Notes: generated from the sequence alone by a model not told the origin. 64,000 bases of DNA from Polaromonas jejuensis NBRC 106434 (GCF_001598235.1 NZ_BCYO01000007.1:62001-126000), one strand, 5' to 3'. Positions 38,166 through 47,439 are shown, counted from the stretch's first letter. Made by a program: numbers and translations.

Positions 38166-38969
38166 ATGTCGAAATCCACCGTGGTCGTTGTTACTGGCGT
38201 GTCATCGGGCATCGGACGTGTCGCCGCAGAAAAGTTCGCGAAGCGAGGATGCCAGGTGTTCGGCACCGTGCGCAGCATCGCCAAAGCGAAACCACTGCCC
38301 GGTGTCGAACTCATCGAGATGGACGTTCGCGACGACGCTTCTGTTAAACGTGCAATCCAATCCATCATCGACCAGGCCGGCCGTATCGACGTGCTGGTCA
38401 ACAACGCGGGAATGAACATGATTGGCGCGGTGGAGGAAACAACAACCAGCGAGGCCGCATCTCTGTTCGACACCAACGTGTTCGGCATAGTGCGCACCAC
38501 ACAGGCGGTACTCCCGCACATGCGAGCGCAACGTCGCGGCAGGATCGTCAATGTCAGCTCCGTGCTCGGCTTTCTCCCGGCTCCGTACATGGGGCTTTAT
38601 TCGGCCTCCAAGCATGCTGTGGAAGGACTGTCCGAAACCCTGGATCATGAGGTGCGTCAGTTCGGCATCCGCGTGACACTGGTCGAGCCGTCTTATACCA
38701 AGACCAATCTGGAGGCCAGCTCGCCTCAGGCAAAGTCAAAAATCGCGGACTATGACCGCGAACGCGACATCGTCTCGCGCTCTGTCGCCGATAGCATCAA
38801 CGGCGCGCCTGAACCTTCTGAGGTGACACACACGATCGTCGAAGCGGCACTTGGCACCTGGCGTATGCGCCGCACTCCGGCCGGACAGGCATCCCTCTTG
38901 AGTAAATTGCGCCGTTTTATGCCTGCGGGCCCTGTCGATGCAAGCCTGAGGAAAAAGCTCGGCCTGTGA
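38166..38969 (+). CDS. Short-chain dehydrogenase/reductase in the efflux operon
   Basis: A 267-aa classical SDR. The Rossmann motif [10 protein letters not shown], the NNAG motif (LVNNAGMNM), the catalytic Ser (NVSSVLG) and YSASK with Tyr and Lys are all present, so it should be an active NAD(P)-dependent oxidoreductase. AAAGGA lies before the ATG. Its place behind the pump genes suggests it changes the substrate or a toxic aldehyde or ketone; that is inference. Confidence 0.88.
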   Translation: MSKSTVVVVTGVSSGIGRVAAEKFAKRGCQVFGTVRSIAKAKPLPGVELIEMDVRDDASVKRAIQSIIDQAGRIDVLVNNAGMNMIGAVEETTTSEAASLFDTNVFGIVRTTQAVLPHMRAQRRGRIVNVSSVLGFLPAPYMGLYSASKHAVEGLSETLDHEVRQFGIRVTLVEPSYTKTNLEASSPQAKSKIADYDRERDIVSRSVADSINGAPEPSEVTHTIVEAALGTWRMRRTPAGQASLLSKLRRFMPAGPVDASLRKKLGL

Positions 38970-39299
38970 TCGATAGCGTAAAGATCGTTCCGATGCGCAA
39001 TTTCATATAGCGCCTCCTTGTGGACCGATATTATCTGTGCAACAAAGTCACGTGACTCACTGACCGCTTTGGAGCGCATGCTCGGATGGCGGGTTCGGAC
39101 ACCATGCGGGCCGCCGTGACCGACCGCTGACTGGTACTCCACCCGATGCAATTGGGTTTCCAGAAAGCTGCCGCTGGCGGATGCCCGCTTCCGCTGCCTT
39201 GCAGCCACCCAAGCATGAAAAATTGAATGTCTTCAGGGCAGCAGACGATCTCAGTCCAGTCGAAGCAGTTTGCGACAGACAGCCTGTCAGGCGGACGCC
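38970..39299. other. 330-base gap between SDR and waaA
   Basis: The minus strand is open from about 39216 inward for some 150 codons, but the product has no recognisable domain and overlaps the end of the SDR gene. No terminator with a T-run is seen after either gene. The two flanking genes are convergent. It is probably the right-hand joint of the accessory block. Confidence 0.4.
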
Positions 39300-40646
39300 T
39301 TACAGATAGCCCCGCAACGCATCCAGCGTCCTGGCCGTCGCTCCCCGATTGCGTTCCGCGAACGCCATTCCAGCAGCCACCGCTTGCGCCAGCGCGGGCG
39401 AATCATTCACCAGCCCCAGCGCGGCATTCACGGCCTCCGGCATTTCGGCCACGCGCCGCGCAGCGCCCTCAGCCTCGGCCAGCTCAGCCGCTTCGCTGAA
39501 GTTGAAGGTGTGCGGCCCCATCACGACCGGGCAGCCGCAGGCGGCGGCTTCGATGAGGTTTTGCCCGCCCAGCGGCGCAAAGCTGCCGCCCAGCAGGGCG
39601 ACGTCGCTCAGACCGTAGTACAGCGCCATTTCGCCCAGGGAATCGCCCAGCCAGACATCGGCGCTCATCGCCTCGTCGCTCTCGACAGGGCTGCCTACCC
39701 AGCTTGAGCGGCGCGACACGCGCAGGCCATGCTGCGCCACCAGCGCGGCCACCTCGTCAAAGCGCTGGGGGTGGCGCGGTACGATCAGGGCCTTGAAGGG
39801 TTTGGCAGTGCCATTCGCTACTGAATTTATAGCTGGTACCGCCCGATTCGCCTGGGCTACAGCCACTATTTTCTTGAGGAACTCGTCTTCCTCGCCCTCG
39901 CGCGAGCTGGCGAACATGATGACCGGCTGCGTCAGCGCTTGCCGCCAGGCCTGGCCTTGGGCGAGTTGGGCGGCGTTCGGTGTGGCGTCAAACTTGAGGT
40001 TGCCAAACACGCCCGCGACGGGTGCGCCCAGCCGGCGAAAGCGCCCGGCATCGGCCTCGGTCTGCGCGTATACCGCCGACAGTGCGCCATAGGCCGGGCG
40101 CGACAGCAGTGCCATGCCTTCGGCCTGCTTCAAAGACTTGGCCGAGAGTCGCCCGTTCACCAGCACCAGCGGCATGGCACGCGCTTGAGCCTCAGTCACC
40201 AGGTTGGGCCAGATTTCGGTTTCCATCAGCAGGCCCAGGCGCGGCTTGAAGTGGCTGAAAAAGAGCGCCACCGCCGCCGGGCTGTCCCAGGGCTGCCAGA
40301 CCTGGATGTCGCCGGGCTGGCCCAGGGCTTTGAGCAGCGCCCGCCCCTCTTCGCGGCCGGTGGCCGTGCCGTGCGTGAGCAGCAGGCGCAGGGCCGGTTG
40401 CTGCGCGCGCAGCGCCTTGAGCAGAATGGCCGCGGTGCGGGTTTCGCCCAGCGACACGGCATGCACCCAGACCAGCTCGGCGCGCGTTTCGGCCGGCTGG
40501 CTGTAGCGGCCAAAGCGTTCTTCCACGGCTTCCAGATAGCCCGGCTCTTTCTGGCCACGGCGGGCCAGCTTGCGGCGCAGCAGGGGCTGGCCCAGCGTCA
40601 TGAGGGCCGAATACAGCCCGTGGGCCACGCCGTTCATGAGGCTCAT
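39300..40646 (-). CDS. waaA: 3-deoxy-D-manno-octulosonic acid (Kdo) transferase
   Basis: A 448-aa GT30 enzyme that adds Kdo to lipid A at the inner membrane, an early and essential step of LPS core synthesis. LVWVHAVSLGETRTAAILLKAL and LLLTHGTATGREEG mark the N-terminal domain, with METEIWPNLV (the conserved acidic segment) and GGSFAPLGGQNLIEAAACG-CPVVMGP in the C-terminal half. It overlaps waaC by four bases. A dispersed palindrome at 39817-39864 is included in the reading frame (residues about 262-278, VAQANRAVPAINSVANG), extending a loop by roughly 20 residues. Confidence 0.95.
   Translation of the reverse strand: MSLMNGVAHGLYSALMTLGQPLLRRKLARRGQKEPGYLEAVEERFGRYSQPAETRAELVWVHAVSLGETRTAAILLKALRAQQPALRLLLTHGTATGREEGRALLKALGQPGDIQVWQPWDSPAAVALFFSHFKPRLGLLMETEIWPNLVTEAQARAMPLVLVNGRLSAKSLKQAEGMALLSRPAYGALSAVYAQTEADAGRFRRLGAPVAGVFGNLKFDATPNAAQLAQGQAWRQALTQPVIMFASSREGEEDEFLKKIVAVAQANRAVPAINSVANGTAKPFKALIVPRHPQRFDEVAALVAQHGLRVSRRSSWVGSPVESDEAMSADVWLGDSLGEMALYYGLSDVALLGGSFAPLGGQNLIEAAACGCPVVMGPHTFNFSEAAELAEAEGAARRVAEMPEAVNAALGLVNDSPALAQAVAAGMAFAERNRGATARTLDALRGYL
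39817..39864. repeat. Genic GCTAT/ATAGC palindrome inside waaA
   Basis: GCTACTGAATTTATAGC followed by GGTACCGCCCGATTCGCCTGGGCTACAGCC. The second part, ending GGGCTACAGCC, is shared with the copy in the 3' part of the ada-alkA gene (44810-44820), so the element seems to have a core and a tail. It is in frame and encodes INS-V-A-type residues. Confidence 0.7.
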
Positions 40647-41686
40647 GCAGCCTTCACCGTGTCAAGACAACCCAGCCAGGCCTGCCACACCTGATCAACG
40701 CTGGGCGTGGGCTGCGCAAACACGCTGACCTGTCTTTTGACGATACCGGGCGGCAGGCCTGCGCCGGGGCCGGTGCGCCAGGCGGTGTCGAAGTTGTAGA
40801 TTTGCACATGCGGCAAATCCAGCGCCACAGCGATGTGGCTCACGCCGCTGTCCACGCCGATCACGCCCGCGCAGCGGGCCAGCTGCTGCGTCAGGGCGTC
40901 CAGCGAAAGCAGGGGCCAGATGACTGCAGCGTTAGAGGCTTGAAGGTTCAGCGCCTCGGCAATCGCCTGGCTGGTGGCCAGTTCGCGGGCGTTGCCATGC
41001 GGCAGCACGACCTGGTAGCCGGCGGCATTGAGGCGCTGGCCCAGTTCCACCCAGTGAGCTAGCGGCCACTCCTTGTCGGCGCGCGAGGTGCCGTGCACCA
41101 GGGCCACTTGATTCGCCGCATCTGCTATGGTTTCAGGAGCTAATGACGCAAGCTCGTCAAGGTCTGGCGGCACTTTCAGCCCAAAATCCGCCGCGCCCTT
41201 GAAGGCATAGCCCAGCGCCCGTGCGGCCAGTTCGCGGGAGCGTCGGACGGCGTCGATGTGCGGTGCTACCCGTATCGCCACATCGGCCACCCAGCGCGTG
41301 GGCGCCTCGTAGCCGGAACCATCGGTCTGGTTGGCCAGCGCATAGCGTTTGCCGCCCGGCGCCAGCCGCGCCAGGCGGGCCACCAGCGCCGACTTGCTCA
41401 GGCCGTGCAGGTCGATGACCGCGTCGTAAGGCGTCTGCTGCAGATCGGCCTTGAAGGCACGCCACTGCTGGCGCGTGGCGGCCGACAGCGGCGACTTGCG
41501 CCAGCGCCGGATTTCGCAGGGAATGATGCGCTGCAGGGCCGGGCTGCGCGCGAGCAGCGGCGCAAAGGACTTTTCCACCACCCAGTCGATCTGCGCTTTG
41601 GGCAGGGCGGCGCGTATGTCCTGCAGCACCGGCAGCGTATGGACCACATCGCCCAGCGACGAGAGCTTGACTAAAAGTATCTTCAC
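40643..41686 (-). CDS. waaC: Lipopolysaccharide heptosyltransferase I
   Basis: A 347-aa GT9 enzyme that adds the first heptose to Kdo2-lipid A. The start VKILLVKLSSLGDVVHTLPVLQ is the family signature, and LVHGTSRADKEWPLAHWVELG and GVIGVDSGVSHIAVALDLP the C-terminal donor-binding motifs. The GTG at 41686 is chosen because this is where homology begins and it lies 10 bases after the mutase stop; an open frame continues 38 codons upstream without homology. A diverged dispersed palindrome (41125-41141) lies inside. Its stop overlaps waaA. Confidence 0.95.
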   Translation of the reverse strand: MKILLVKLSSLGDVVHTLPVLQDIRAALPKAQIDWVVEKSFAPLLARSPALQRIIPCEIRRWRKSPLSAATRQQWRAFKADLQQTPYDAVIDLHGLSKSALVARLARLAPGGKRYALANQTDGSGYEAPTRWVADVAIRVAPHIDAVRRSRELAARALGYAFKGAADFGLKVPPDLDELASLAPETIADAANQVALVHGTSRADKEWPLAHWVELGQRLNAAGYQVVLPHGNARELATSQAIAEALNLQASNAAVIWPLLSLDALTQQLARCAGVIGVDSGVSHIAVALDLPHVQIYNFDTAWRTGPGAGLPPGIVKRQVSVFAQPTPSVDQVWQAWLGCLDTVKAA

Positions 41687-41696
41687 TACAACGTGT

Positions 41697-43082
41697 TCAA
41701 TGCGCCGCAGCGGCAAAGCTGGCGTCGGGCTTGACGCTGCGCAGCAGCGCCAGCATGTCGGCCTCGATGCGCTTGAGCGCTTCGGGCGTATGGCCTTCAA
41801 AGCGCAGCACCAGCACCGGCGTGGTGTTGGAGGCGCGGATCAAGCCAAAGCCGTCGGGCCAGTCCACGCGCAGGCCGTCAATAGTGAAGACCTTCGCCGG
41901 TTCCGCAAAATCCGCCGCCTTGATCAGCGCCGCCACCACGGTGTGCGGCTCGCCCTCGGCGCAGGCCACGTTGAGCTCCGGCGTGCTGTAGCTGGTGGGC
42001 AGGCCATTGAGCAAAACACCCGCATCCGGCACCCGACTCACAATTTCCAGCAGGCGCGCACCGGCATACGTGCCGTCGTCAAAGCCGTACCAGCGCTCCT
42101 TGAAGAAGATGTGGCCGCTCATCTCGCCGCCCAGCGGCGAGTCGATTTCCTTCATCTTCGCCTTGATCAGGGAATGGCCGGTCTTGAACATCAGGGGCAC
42201 GCCGCCGGCCGCCTCAATCTCGGGCGCCAGGCGCTGCGAGCATTTCACGTCAAACAGAATCGTGGCGCCCGGCACGCGCGACAGCACATCGCGGGCAAAC
42301 AGCATCATCTGGCGGTCGGGGTAGATGTTCTGGCCGTCCCTGGTCACAATGCCGAGCCGGTCGCCGTCACCGTCAAAGGCCAGGCCCAGTTCGGCATCGC
42401 CGTCCTGCAAGGCGTGGATCAAATCCTGCAGGTTCTCCGGCTTGCTGGGGTCGGGATGGTGGTTGGGGAAGTTGCCATCGACTTCGCTGAACAGTTCGGT
42501 GACCTCGCAGCCCAGCGCGCGGAAAATGGCGGGCGCCGAGGCGCCGGCAATGCCGTTGCCCGAATCGATCACGATCTTGAGCGGCCGCGCCAGCCGGATG
42601 CCCGAAACAATACGGTCGCGGTAGTCGCCCTCCACATTGACTTGGCGAATCGCGCCGCCGGTCGTTGGCATCGTCCAGTTTTCAGCTTCCATCATGCGGC
42701 GCAGCGCCTGAATCTCTTCGCCGTAAATGGCGCGGCCGGCCAGCACCATCTTGAAGCCGTTGTAGTCCTTGGGGTTGTGGCTGCCGGTGACCTGGATGCC
42801 GGAGCGGGTCAGCGTGCTGGCGGCGAAGTAGAGCATGGGCGTGGTGACCATGCCGACGTCCACCACCTCGACGCCCACCGCGGCCAGGCCGCGCATCAGG
42901 GCGGCGCCGAGCGCGGGCCCGCTGAGCCGGCCGTCACGGCCGACGGCCACGGTTTTTTCGCCTTCCGCCAGCGCCGCCATGCCAAAGGCCTTTCCCAGGG
43001 CTTCGGCGACCTCTTCGTTGATGGTGGACGGCACCACACCGCGAATGTCGTAGGCCTTGAAAATGGATGCGTTGACTTGCAT
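41697..43082 (-). CDS. Phosphomannomutase/phosphoglucomutase
   Basis: A 461-aa alpha-D-phosphohexomutase. The catalytic phosphoserine loop is VTGSHNPKDYNGFKM, the metal site is FDGDGDRLGIV, the sugar loop GEMSGHIFF and the phosphate loop RASNTTPVLVLRFEG. It converts hexose 6-phosphate to 1-phosphate for LPS and exopolysaccharide precursors, as AlgC does. It lies just upstream of waaC and waaA and is likely cotranscribed. The ATG at 43082 (MQVNASIFKAYDIRG) begins the homology. Confidence 0.94.
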   Translation of the reverse strand: MQVNASIFKAYDIRGVVPSTINEEVAEALGKAFGMAALAEGEKTVAVGRDGRLSGPALGAALMRGLAAVGVEVVDVGMVTTPMLYFAASTLTRSGIQVTGSHNPKDYNGFKMVLAGRAIYGEEIQALRRMMEAENWTMPTTGGAIRQVNVEGDYRDRIVSGIRLARPLKIVIDSGNGIAGASAPAIFRALGCEVTELFSEVDGNFPNHHPDPSKPENLQDLIHALQDGDAELGLAFDGDGDRLGIVTRDGQNIYPDRQMMLFARDVLSRVPGATILFDVKCSQRLAPEIEAAGGVPLMFKTGHSLIKAKMKEIDSPLGGEMSGHIFFKERWYGFDDGTYAGARLLEIVSRVPDAGVLLNGLPTSYSTPELNVACAEGEPHTVVAALIKAADFAEPAKVFTIDGLRVDWPDGFGLIRASNTTPVLVLRFEGHTPEALKRIEADMLALLRSVKPDASFAAAAH

Positions 43083-43231
43083 GGGTGAAGCTTCCGGGAA
43101 AGAGAGTTGGATCGCGTCGATTGTAGGCGTGGCCCCCAGGCGGGCTCGTGCCTGGCCGCCCGCCAAAGCGCCGTCATGAACATGTCCGAAAACGGCTAGT
43201 CCACGGCGGGGCCAAGCGTATCATTTGCCCC

Positions 43232-44890
43232 ATGACGACCGCCAATACCCCTCTTGCTGACGACGACTGCTACCTCGCCCTGAAGGCGCGGGACGCCCGT
43301 TTTGACGGCAGCTTTTTCACCGGCGTGACCTCCACCGGCATCTACTGCCGGCCGGTCTGCGGCGTCAAAACCCCCAAGCGCGAAAACTGCCGCTTCTTCC
43401 ATCACGCCGCGCAAGCCGAGAGCGCCGGCTTTCGCCCCTGCCTGCGCTGCCGGCCCGAACTGGCGCCGCATTCCGTGGTCTGGTCCACCCAGGACGCGTC
43501 TTATATCCTGGCGCACCAGGCGGCCCGGCTGCTCGATGAGCCCGAGGTCTGGTCAGACGGGGCACCCTCGGTCGAGAAGCTGGCCGCCCGCCTGGGCGTG
43601 AGCGACCGCCATGTGCGGCGGATTTTCGAGGCGCAGTTTGGCGTCTCGCCGATGCAGTACCTGCAGACACGGCGGCTGCACACCGCCAAGCAGCTGCTGG
43701 CCGACACGGATTTGCCGATCACCCAGGTCGCCTTGATCAGCGGCTACGCCAGCGTGCGGCGCTTCAACGCCGCCTTCGTGGAGCACTACAAACTCAACCC
43801 CACGCAGTTGCGGCGCCAGGGCCCGGGCCGAGCAGGCCACGCCAGCGATGGCATCACCATCCGGCTCGGCTACCGCCCACCTTACGACGTGGCGGCCATG
43901 CTCGGTTTTTTCAGCATGCGCTGCATCAACGCTATTGAATTCATAGCTTCTGACGCCCAACAGCCGGGCATGGGCAGGACATTCCGCATCGAATCCGGGG
44001 GCAAGGTGCAGGCCGGCTGGCTGCTGGCAAGTTTTGATGAGGCGCGCTCCCAGCTGGTGCTGCGCGTCAGCGACTCGCTGCGCGAAGCGCTGCCGCTGGT
44101 GATTCGCCGGGTGCGCGCCATGTTCGACCTGGACGCCGACCCGGCCGCCATCAACGGCGTGCTGCACAAGCACTTTCCGGGCGGCGACGGGCTGCGCGTG
44201 CCCGGTGCGCTGGACGGTTACGAGCTGGCCGTGCGCGCCGTGCTGGGCCAGCAGATCACGGTGGCCGCCGCCCGCACCCTGGCGCAGCGCATGGTGGACC
44301 GCTTTGGCGAGGCTATAGAAACGCCCTGGCCGCAGCTCACGCGGCTGTTCCCCGCGCCCGCGGTGCTGGCTGCGGCCAGCGGCGATGCGCTGGGCCAGCT
44401 CGGCATCGTTAGGCAGCGTCAGGCCGCCATCGTCGGCCTGGCCCGGGCCGTGGCGGACAAGCGCCTGCCATTGCACGGCGGCGCCGATGTCAACGCCACC
44501 CTTGCCACGCTGAAGGAGCTGCCCGGCATAGGCGACTGGACGGCGCAGTACATCGCCATGCGCGCCCTGCGCTGGCCCGATGCCTTTCCCGCCGGCGATG
44601 TGGCCCTGCACAAGGCGCTGGGCGTGCAGGGGCTGAAGAACCCGGCCCGGCAAGCCGAGCTGGCGTCGGCTGCGTGGAAGCCCTGGCGCAGCTATGCCGT
44701 CATCCGGACCTGGAGCGGGACCTGGGCGGCCACCGGGCCCGGCACCGAACCGGCAGCCCCAAGTGCCCAATCCGCTTCCAAATTGATAGCTGAAAACGCC
44801 AACCATAAAAGGGCTACAGCCCTAAAACGCTCAAAAAAGCAGATTCCAGCCAAATCAGAGACACTCCAAGGTGAACACCATGAAATTTGA
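43232..44890 (+). CDS. alkA: Ada-AlkA type fusion: DNA methyl-phosphate sensor, AraC HTH and 3-methyladenine glycosylase
   Basis: A 552-aa repair protein with three parts. The N-terminal Ada Zn domain (about residues 12-80) has all four cysteines (IYCRPVCG, CRFF, CLRCRPE), an AraC-type HTH follows (about 100-190), then AlkA N-terminal and HhH-GPD glycosylase domains (about 205-480). The glycosylase motif is LPGIGDWTAQYIAMRALRWPDAFPAGDVAL with the catalytic aspartate. It should sense methylphosphotriesters, activate the adaptive response and cleave alkylated purines. Two dispersed palindromes lie in frame at 43931 and 44773; the second gives the basic tail. The stop overlaps ogt by 11 bases. 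Confidence 0.93.
   Translation: MTTANTPLADDDCYLALKARDARFDGSFFTGVTSTGIYCRPVCGVKTPKRENCRFFHHAAQAESAGFRPCLRCRPELAPHSVVWSTQDASYILAHQAARLLDEPEVWSDGAPSVEKLAARLGVSDRHVRRIFEAQFGVSPMQYLQTRRLHTAKQLLADTDLPITQVALISGYASVRRFNAAFVEHYKLNPTQLRRQGPGRAGHASDGITIRLGYRPPYDVAAMLGFFSMRCINAIEFIASDAQQPGMGRTFRIESGGKVQAGWLLASFDEARSQLVLRVSDSLREALPLVIRRVRAMFDLDADPAAINGVLHKHFPGGDGLRVPGALDGYELAVRAVLGQQITVAAARTLAQRMVDRFGEAIETPWPQLTRLFPAPAVLAAASGDALGQLGIVRQRQAAIVGLARAVADKRLPLHGGADVNATLATLKELPGIGDWTAQYIAMRALRWPDAFPAGDVALHKALGVQGLKNPARQAELASAAWKPWRSYAVIRTWSGTWAATGPGTEPAAPSAQSASKLIAENANHKRATALKRSKKQIPAKSETLQGEHHEI
43931..43947. repeat. Genic GCTATTGAATTCATAGC palindrome in ada-alkA
   Basis: A perfect 17-base palindrome with a central GAATTC-like core, read in frame as AIEFIAS within the AlkA N-terminal domain. 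It is the best-conserved copy of the dispersed element. Confidence 0.75.
44773..44820. repeat. Genic palindrome plus GGGCTACAGCC tail in 3' end of ada-alkA
   Basis: GCTTCCAAATTGATAGCTG and, 20 bases on, GGGCTACAGCC, the tail also found in the waaA copy. It falls in the low-conservation tail of the protein (KLIAENANHKRATALKR) close to the stop. Confidence 0.7.
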
Positions 44891-45410
44891 CCCCTCCATT
44901 GTCCAAACCCGTTTCCAGAGCCCTTTGGGCACCATGATCCTGGCGGCCACGGCCAAGGGCCTCGCCGGGCTCTGGTTTGAAGGCCAGCGCCATCTGCCTC
45001 CGGAACTCTCGGGGCGGCCCGGGCAGGCCGTCTGGCCCACAGACCCCGATCATTCCGTGCTGAAAGAAGCCAGCCGCCAGCTCACCGAATATTTCGCAGG
45101 CCGGCGCAGCCATTTCGAGCTGCCGCTGGATCTGTCCTATGGCACGGCGTTTCAGCAATCGGTGTGGCAGGCCTTGCTGAGCATTCCGCAGGGCGACACC
45201 GCCAGCTACGGCGAAATCAGCGCGCGCATCGGCAAGCCGGCGGCCGTCCGGGCCGTGGGCGCCGCCGTCGGGCGCAACCCGGTCAGCGTCATCGTGCCCT
45301 GCCACCGCGTGCTCGGGGCCACGGGCGCCCTCACGGGTTATGCCGGCGGGCTGGACCGGAAGACGACCCTGCTTGAGCTGGAAGGCGCATTGCAGGGGAG
45401 CCCGCTGTGA
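44880..45410 (+). CDS. ogt: Methylated-DNA--protein-cysteine methyltransferase (Ogt)
   Basis: A 176-aa suicide repair enzyme removing methyl groups from O6-methylguanine. The active site is VIVPCHRVLGATGALTGYAGGL, and the N-terminal part is the usual Ada/Ogt ribonuclease-like fold. The ATG at 44880 lies inside the upstream gene, 11 bases before its stop, so translation is coupled; an in-frame GTG three codons upstream is possible. Its gene and ada-alkA form an adaptive-response unit. Confidence 0.95.
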   Translation: MKFDPSIVQTRFQSPLGTMILAATAKGLAGLWFEGQRHLPPELSGRPGQAVWPTDPDHSVLKEASRQLTEYFAGRRSHFELPLDLSYGTAFQQSVWQALLSIPQGDTASYGEISARIGKPAAVRAVGAAVGRNPVSVIVPCHRVLGATGALTGYAGGLDRKTTLLELEGALQGSPL

Positions 45411-46327
45411 GCGCACCCGCGTCCGGCGCGACGGTGGCCGTCAGCGCTTCTAAAAGCTGGGCCAGCGACTTTGTGCTGCTGGCCGCCATCTGGGGCTCGT
45501 CGTTTCTCTTCATGCGCATCAGCACCGTCGAGTTTGGCCCGCTGCCCACCGCCGCCCTGCGCGTGGCGATTGCGGCGCTGTTTCTGCTGCCCATCGTGTG
45601 GCTGCGCGGCCTGCTGCCGGTGCTGAAGGCGAACTGGAAACGCATAGGCCTGATAGGTCTGCTCAATTCGGGCATTCCGTTTGCCTGCTTTTCGTTCGCC
45701 TTGCTGTCCATCACCACCGGGCTGTCGGCCATCCTGAATGCCACGGTGCCCATGTTTGGCGCGTTGATCGCCTGGGCCTGGCTCAAGGACAAACCGACCG
45801 CCTCGCGGGTGCTGGGCCTGGTCATCGGCTTTGCGGGCGTCGCCATGCTGGCCTGGGACAAGGCCAGCTTCAAGCCCGACGCCTCGGGTGTGGCACCCGG
45901 CTGGGCGGTGCTGGCCTGCCTGCTGGCCTGTGTTTGCTATGGCATTTCCGCCAGCTATGCCAAGCGCTACCTCGCGGGCCTGCCGCCGCTGGTGACGGCG
46001 GCCGGCAGCCAGCTGGGCGCCACCGTGGGCCTGGCCCTGCCCGCCGCGTGGCTGTGGCCGGCGCAGATGCCGGGCAGCTCCGCCTGGCTGGCCCTGCTGG
46101 CCGTCGGCGTGCTCTGCACCGGGCTGGCCTACATCCTGTTTTTCCGCCTGATTGAGAATGCCGGCCCGCCGCGCGCGCTGTCGGTGACGTTTTTGGTGCC
46201 GGTGTTTGCGGTCCTGTACGGCCTGCTGTTTCTCGGCGAATCGGTCACGCCCTGGATGATCGTCTGCGCCGGCGTGATCGTGTGCGGCACGGCGCTGTCC
46301 ACGGGCCTGCTGAAGCTGGAGCGCTAG
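45407..46327 (+). CDS. EamA/DMT-family exporter
   Basis: A 306-aa inner-membrane transporter with two EamA repeats and about ten spans. WASDFVLLAAIWGSSFLFMRIS starts repeat one and WAVLACLLACVCYGISASYAKRYL repeat two; LNSGIPFACFSFALLSITTGLSAILNATVPMFGALIAW is a family-typical region. The GTG start overlaps the ogt stop by four bases. Relatives export amino acids or metabolites; no specificity is visible, and a tie to DNA repair is only positional. Confidence 0.9.
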   Translation: MSAPASGATVAVSASKSWASDFVLLAAIWGSSFLFMRISTVEFGPLPTAALRVAIAALFLLPIVWLRGLLPVLKANWKRIGLIGLLNSGIPFACFSFALLSITTGLSAILNATVPMFGALIAWAWLKDKPTASRVLGLVIGFAGVAMLAWDKASFKPDASGVAPGWAVLACLLACVCYGISASYAKRYLAGLPPLVTAAGSQLGATVGLALPAAWLWPAQMPGSSAWLALLAVGVLCTGLAYILFFRLIENAGPPRALSVTFLVPVFAVLYGLLFLGESVTPWMIVCAGVIVCGTALSTGLLKLER

Positions 46328-46435
46328 GGCAACACATCATCGGCCGGCCACGCAGCGTGGCGCACAGGATAAAGCCCAAGGGGAAGCCGCCCGTGCCGGC
46401 GCCAAGCCGGCATCCGGAACCCTGGCGGCCGACGA

Positions 46436-46457
46436 ATTGACGGTTTGAACCGTCAAT
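46436..46457. promoter_or_regulatory. Perfect 22-base palindrome upstream of the amino-acid ABC operon
   Basis: ATTGACGGTT-TG-AACCGTCAAT, two perfect 10-base arms. It lies 131 bases before the binding-protein ATG and after the exporter gene. No T-run follows, so an operator is more likely than a terminator. The regulator is not in the window. Confidence 0.55.
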
Positions 46458-46588
46458 CTGGCGCAGGAATTGCTCTGAAATATCGTTATGCATGCCGGGG
46501 ACCCACAACCCGCAGCGCTAAACTCTTGGCTCTGCCAACGGAAAAACCCGTATTTTTTGAGGCGGCCCCTCTCACCCTGGAGTATTCA

Positions 46589-47428
46589 ATGATTTCCAAG
46601 CGCTATTTGATTCAAAGTCTGGCCGCAATCGCCAGCGTGACCCTGGCCGCCAGTGCCTTTGCCCAGGCTTCGGCCGAAAGCACCTTGGCCCGTGTCCAGC
46701 GCACCAAGGTGCTGCGCGTGGGCGCCGTTGCAGGCGCTGTTCCTTATTTCAATAAAGATTTGGTGAGCCAAAAATGGGAAGGCTTTGGCCCCGATTTCTC
46801 TGAAAGCCTGGCCAAAAAGCTGGGCGTCAAGGTGGAGTATGTAGAAACCACCTGGGGCAACGCCGTACTGGATGTGCAAGCCAACAAGATCGACGCCATG
46901 TTTGGCATGGGCCCGACGCCTGCGCGCCGTGAAGTCGTGGACTTCTCCCATACCCTGTTCAACAACACCTTCACGGCGGTGTGCAAAAAAGGCTTTCCCG
47001 CGGTCAAGACCTGGGAGCAACTGAACAACCCGAACACCAAAATCGTGGTGGATGTGGGCTCCAACCAGGACCAATTCGCAACGCGCATGTTGCCCAAGGC
47101 CAATATCGCCCGCCTGGAAAATTCGGGCGCCGCCACCATGTCCGTGCAAACCGGCCGTGCCGACTGCCAGGTGCTGGTGGTCCTGCTGGCCCAGCCGCTG
47201 CTGGCCAAGCGCGCCGATGTCGGCACGATGAGCATTCCTGCGCCGGTCGAAACCTCGACGGTGAACATCGGCATCCGCAAGGAAACCGACAAGGGCTTTG
47301 AGCAGGCTGTAAACGGCTGGCTTGAAGAAGTGCGCGGCAAGGGCGAAGTGCGCAGCGTCATCCTGAAGAACATGGAAAAGCTCGCCGGCGTGAAGGCCGA
47401 CAGCTTTCCGGCTGAAGTGAAGTTCTAA
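46589..47428 (+). CDS. Polar amino-acid ABC transporter, periplasmic binding protein
   Basis: A 279-aa family 3 solute-binding protein. The signal peptide ends SAFA before QASAES. VLRVGAVAGAVPYFN, GFGPDFSESLAKKLGVKVEYVETTW and DAMFGMGPTPARREVVDFSHT are the family elements, with the arginine that binds the amino-acid carboxylate. GGAG lies seven bases before the ATG. It opens an operon with permease, ATPase and a racemase-like gene, and glutamate or aspartate is a plausible ligand by that context. Confidence 0.92.
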   Translation: MISKRYLIQSLAAIASVTLAASAFAQASAESTLARVQRTKVLRVGAVAGAVPYFNKDLVSQKWEGFGPDFSESLAKKLGVKVEYVETTWGNAVLDVQANKIDAMFGMGPTPARREVVDFSHTLFNNTFTAVCKKGFPAVKTWEQLNNPNTKIVVDVGSNQDQFATRMLPKANIARLENSGAATMSVQTGRADCQVLVVLLAQPLLAKRADVGTMSIPAPVETSTVNIGIRKETDKGFEQAVNGWLEEVRGKGEVRSVILKNMEKLAGVKADSFPAEVKF

Positions 47429-47439
47429 GCAGGATCTGT

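Noticed and set aside
38750..39208. About 150-codon minus-strand frame overlapping the SDR 3' end
   Set aside because: Half of it lies opposite the SDR gene and the rest has no recognised family.
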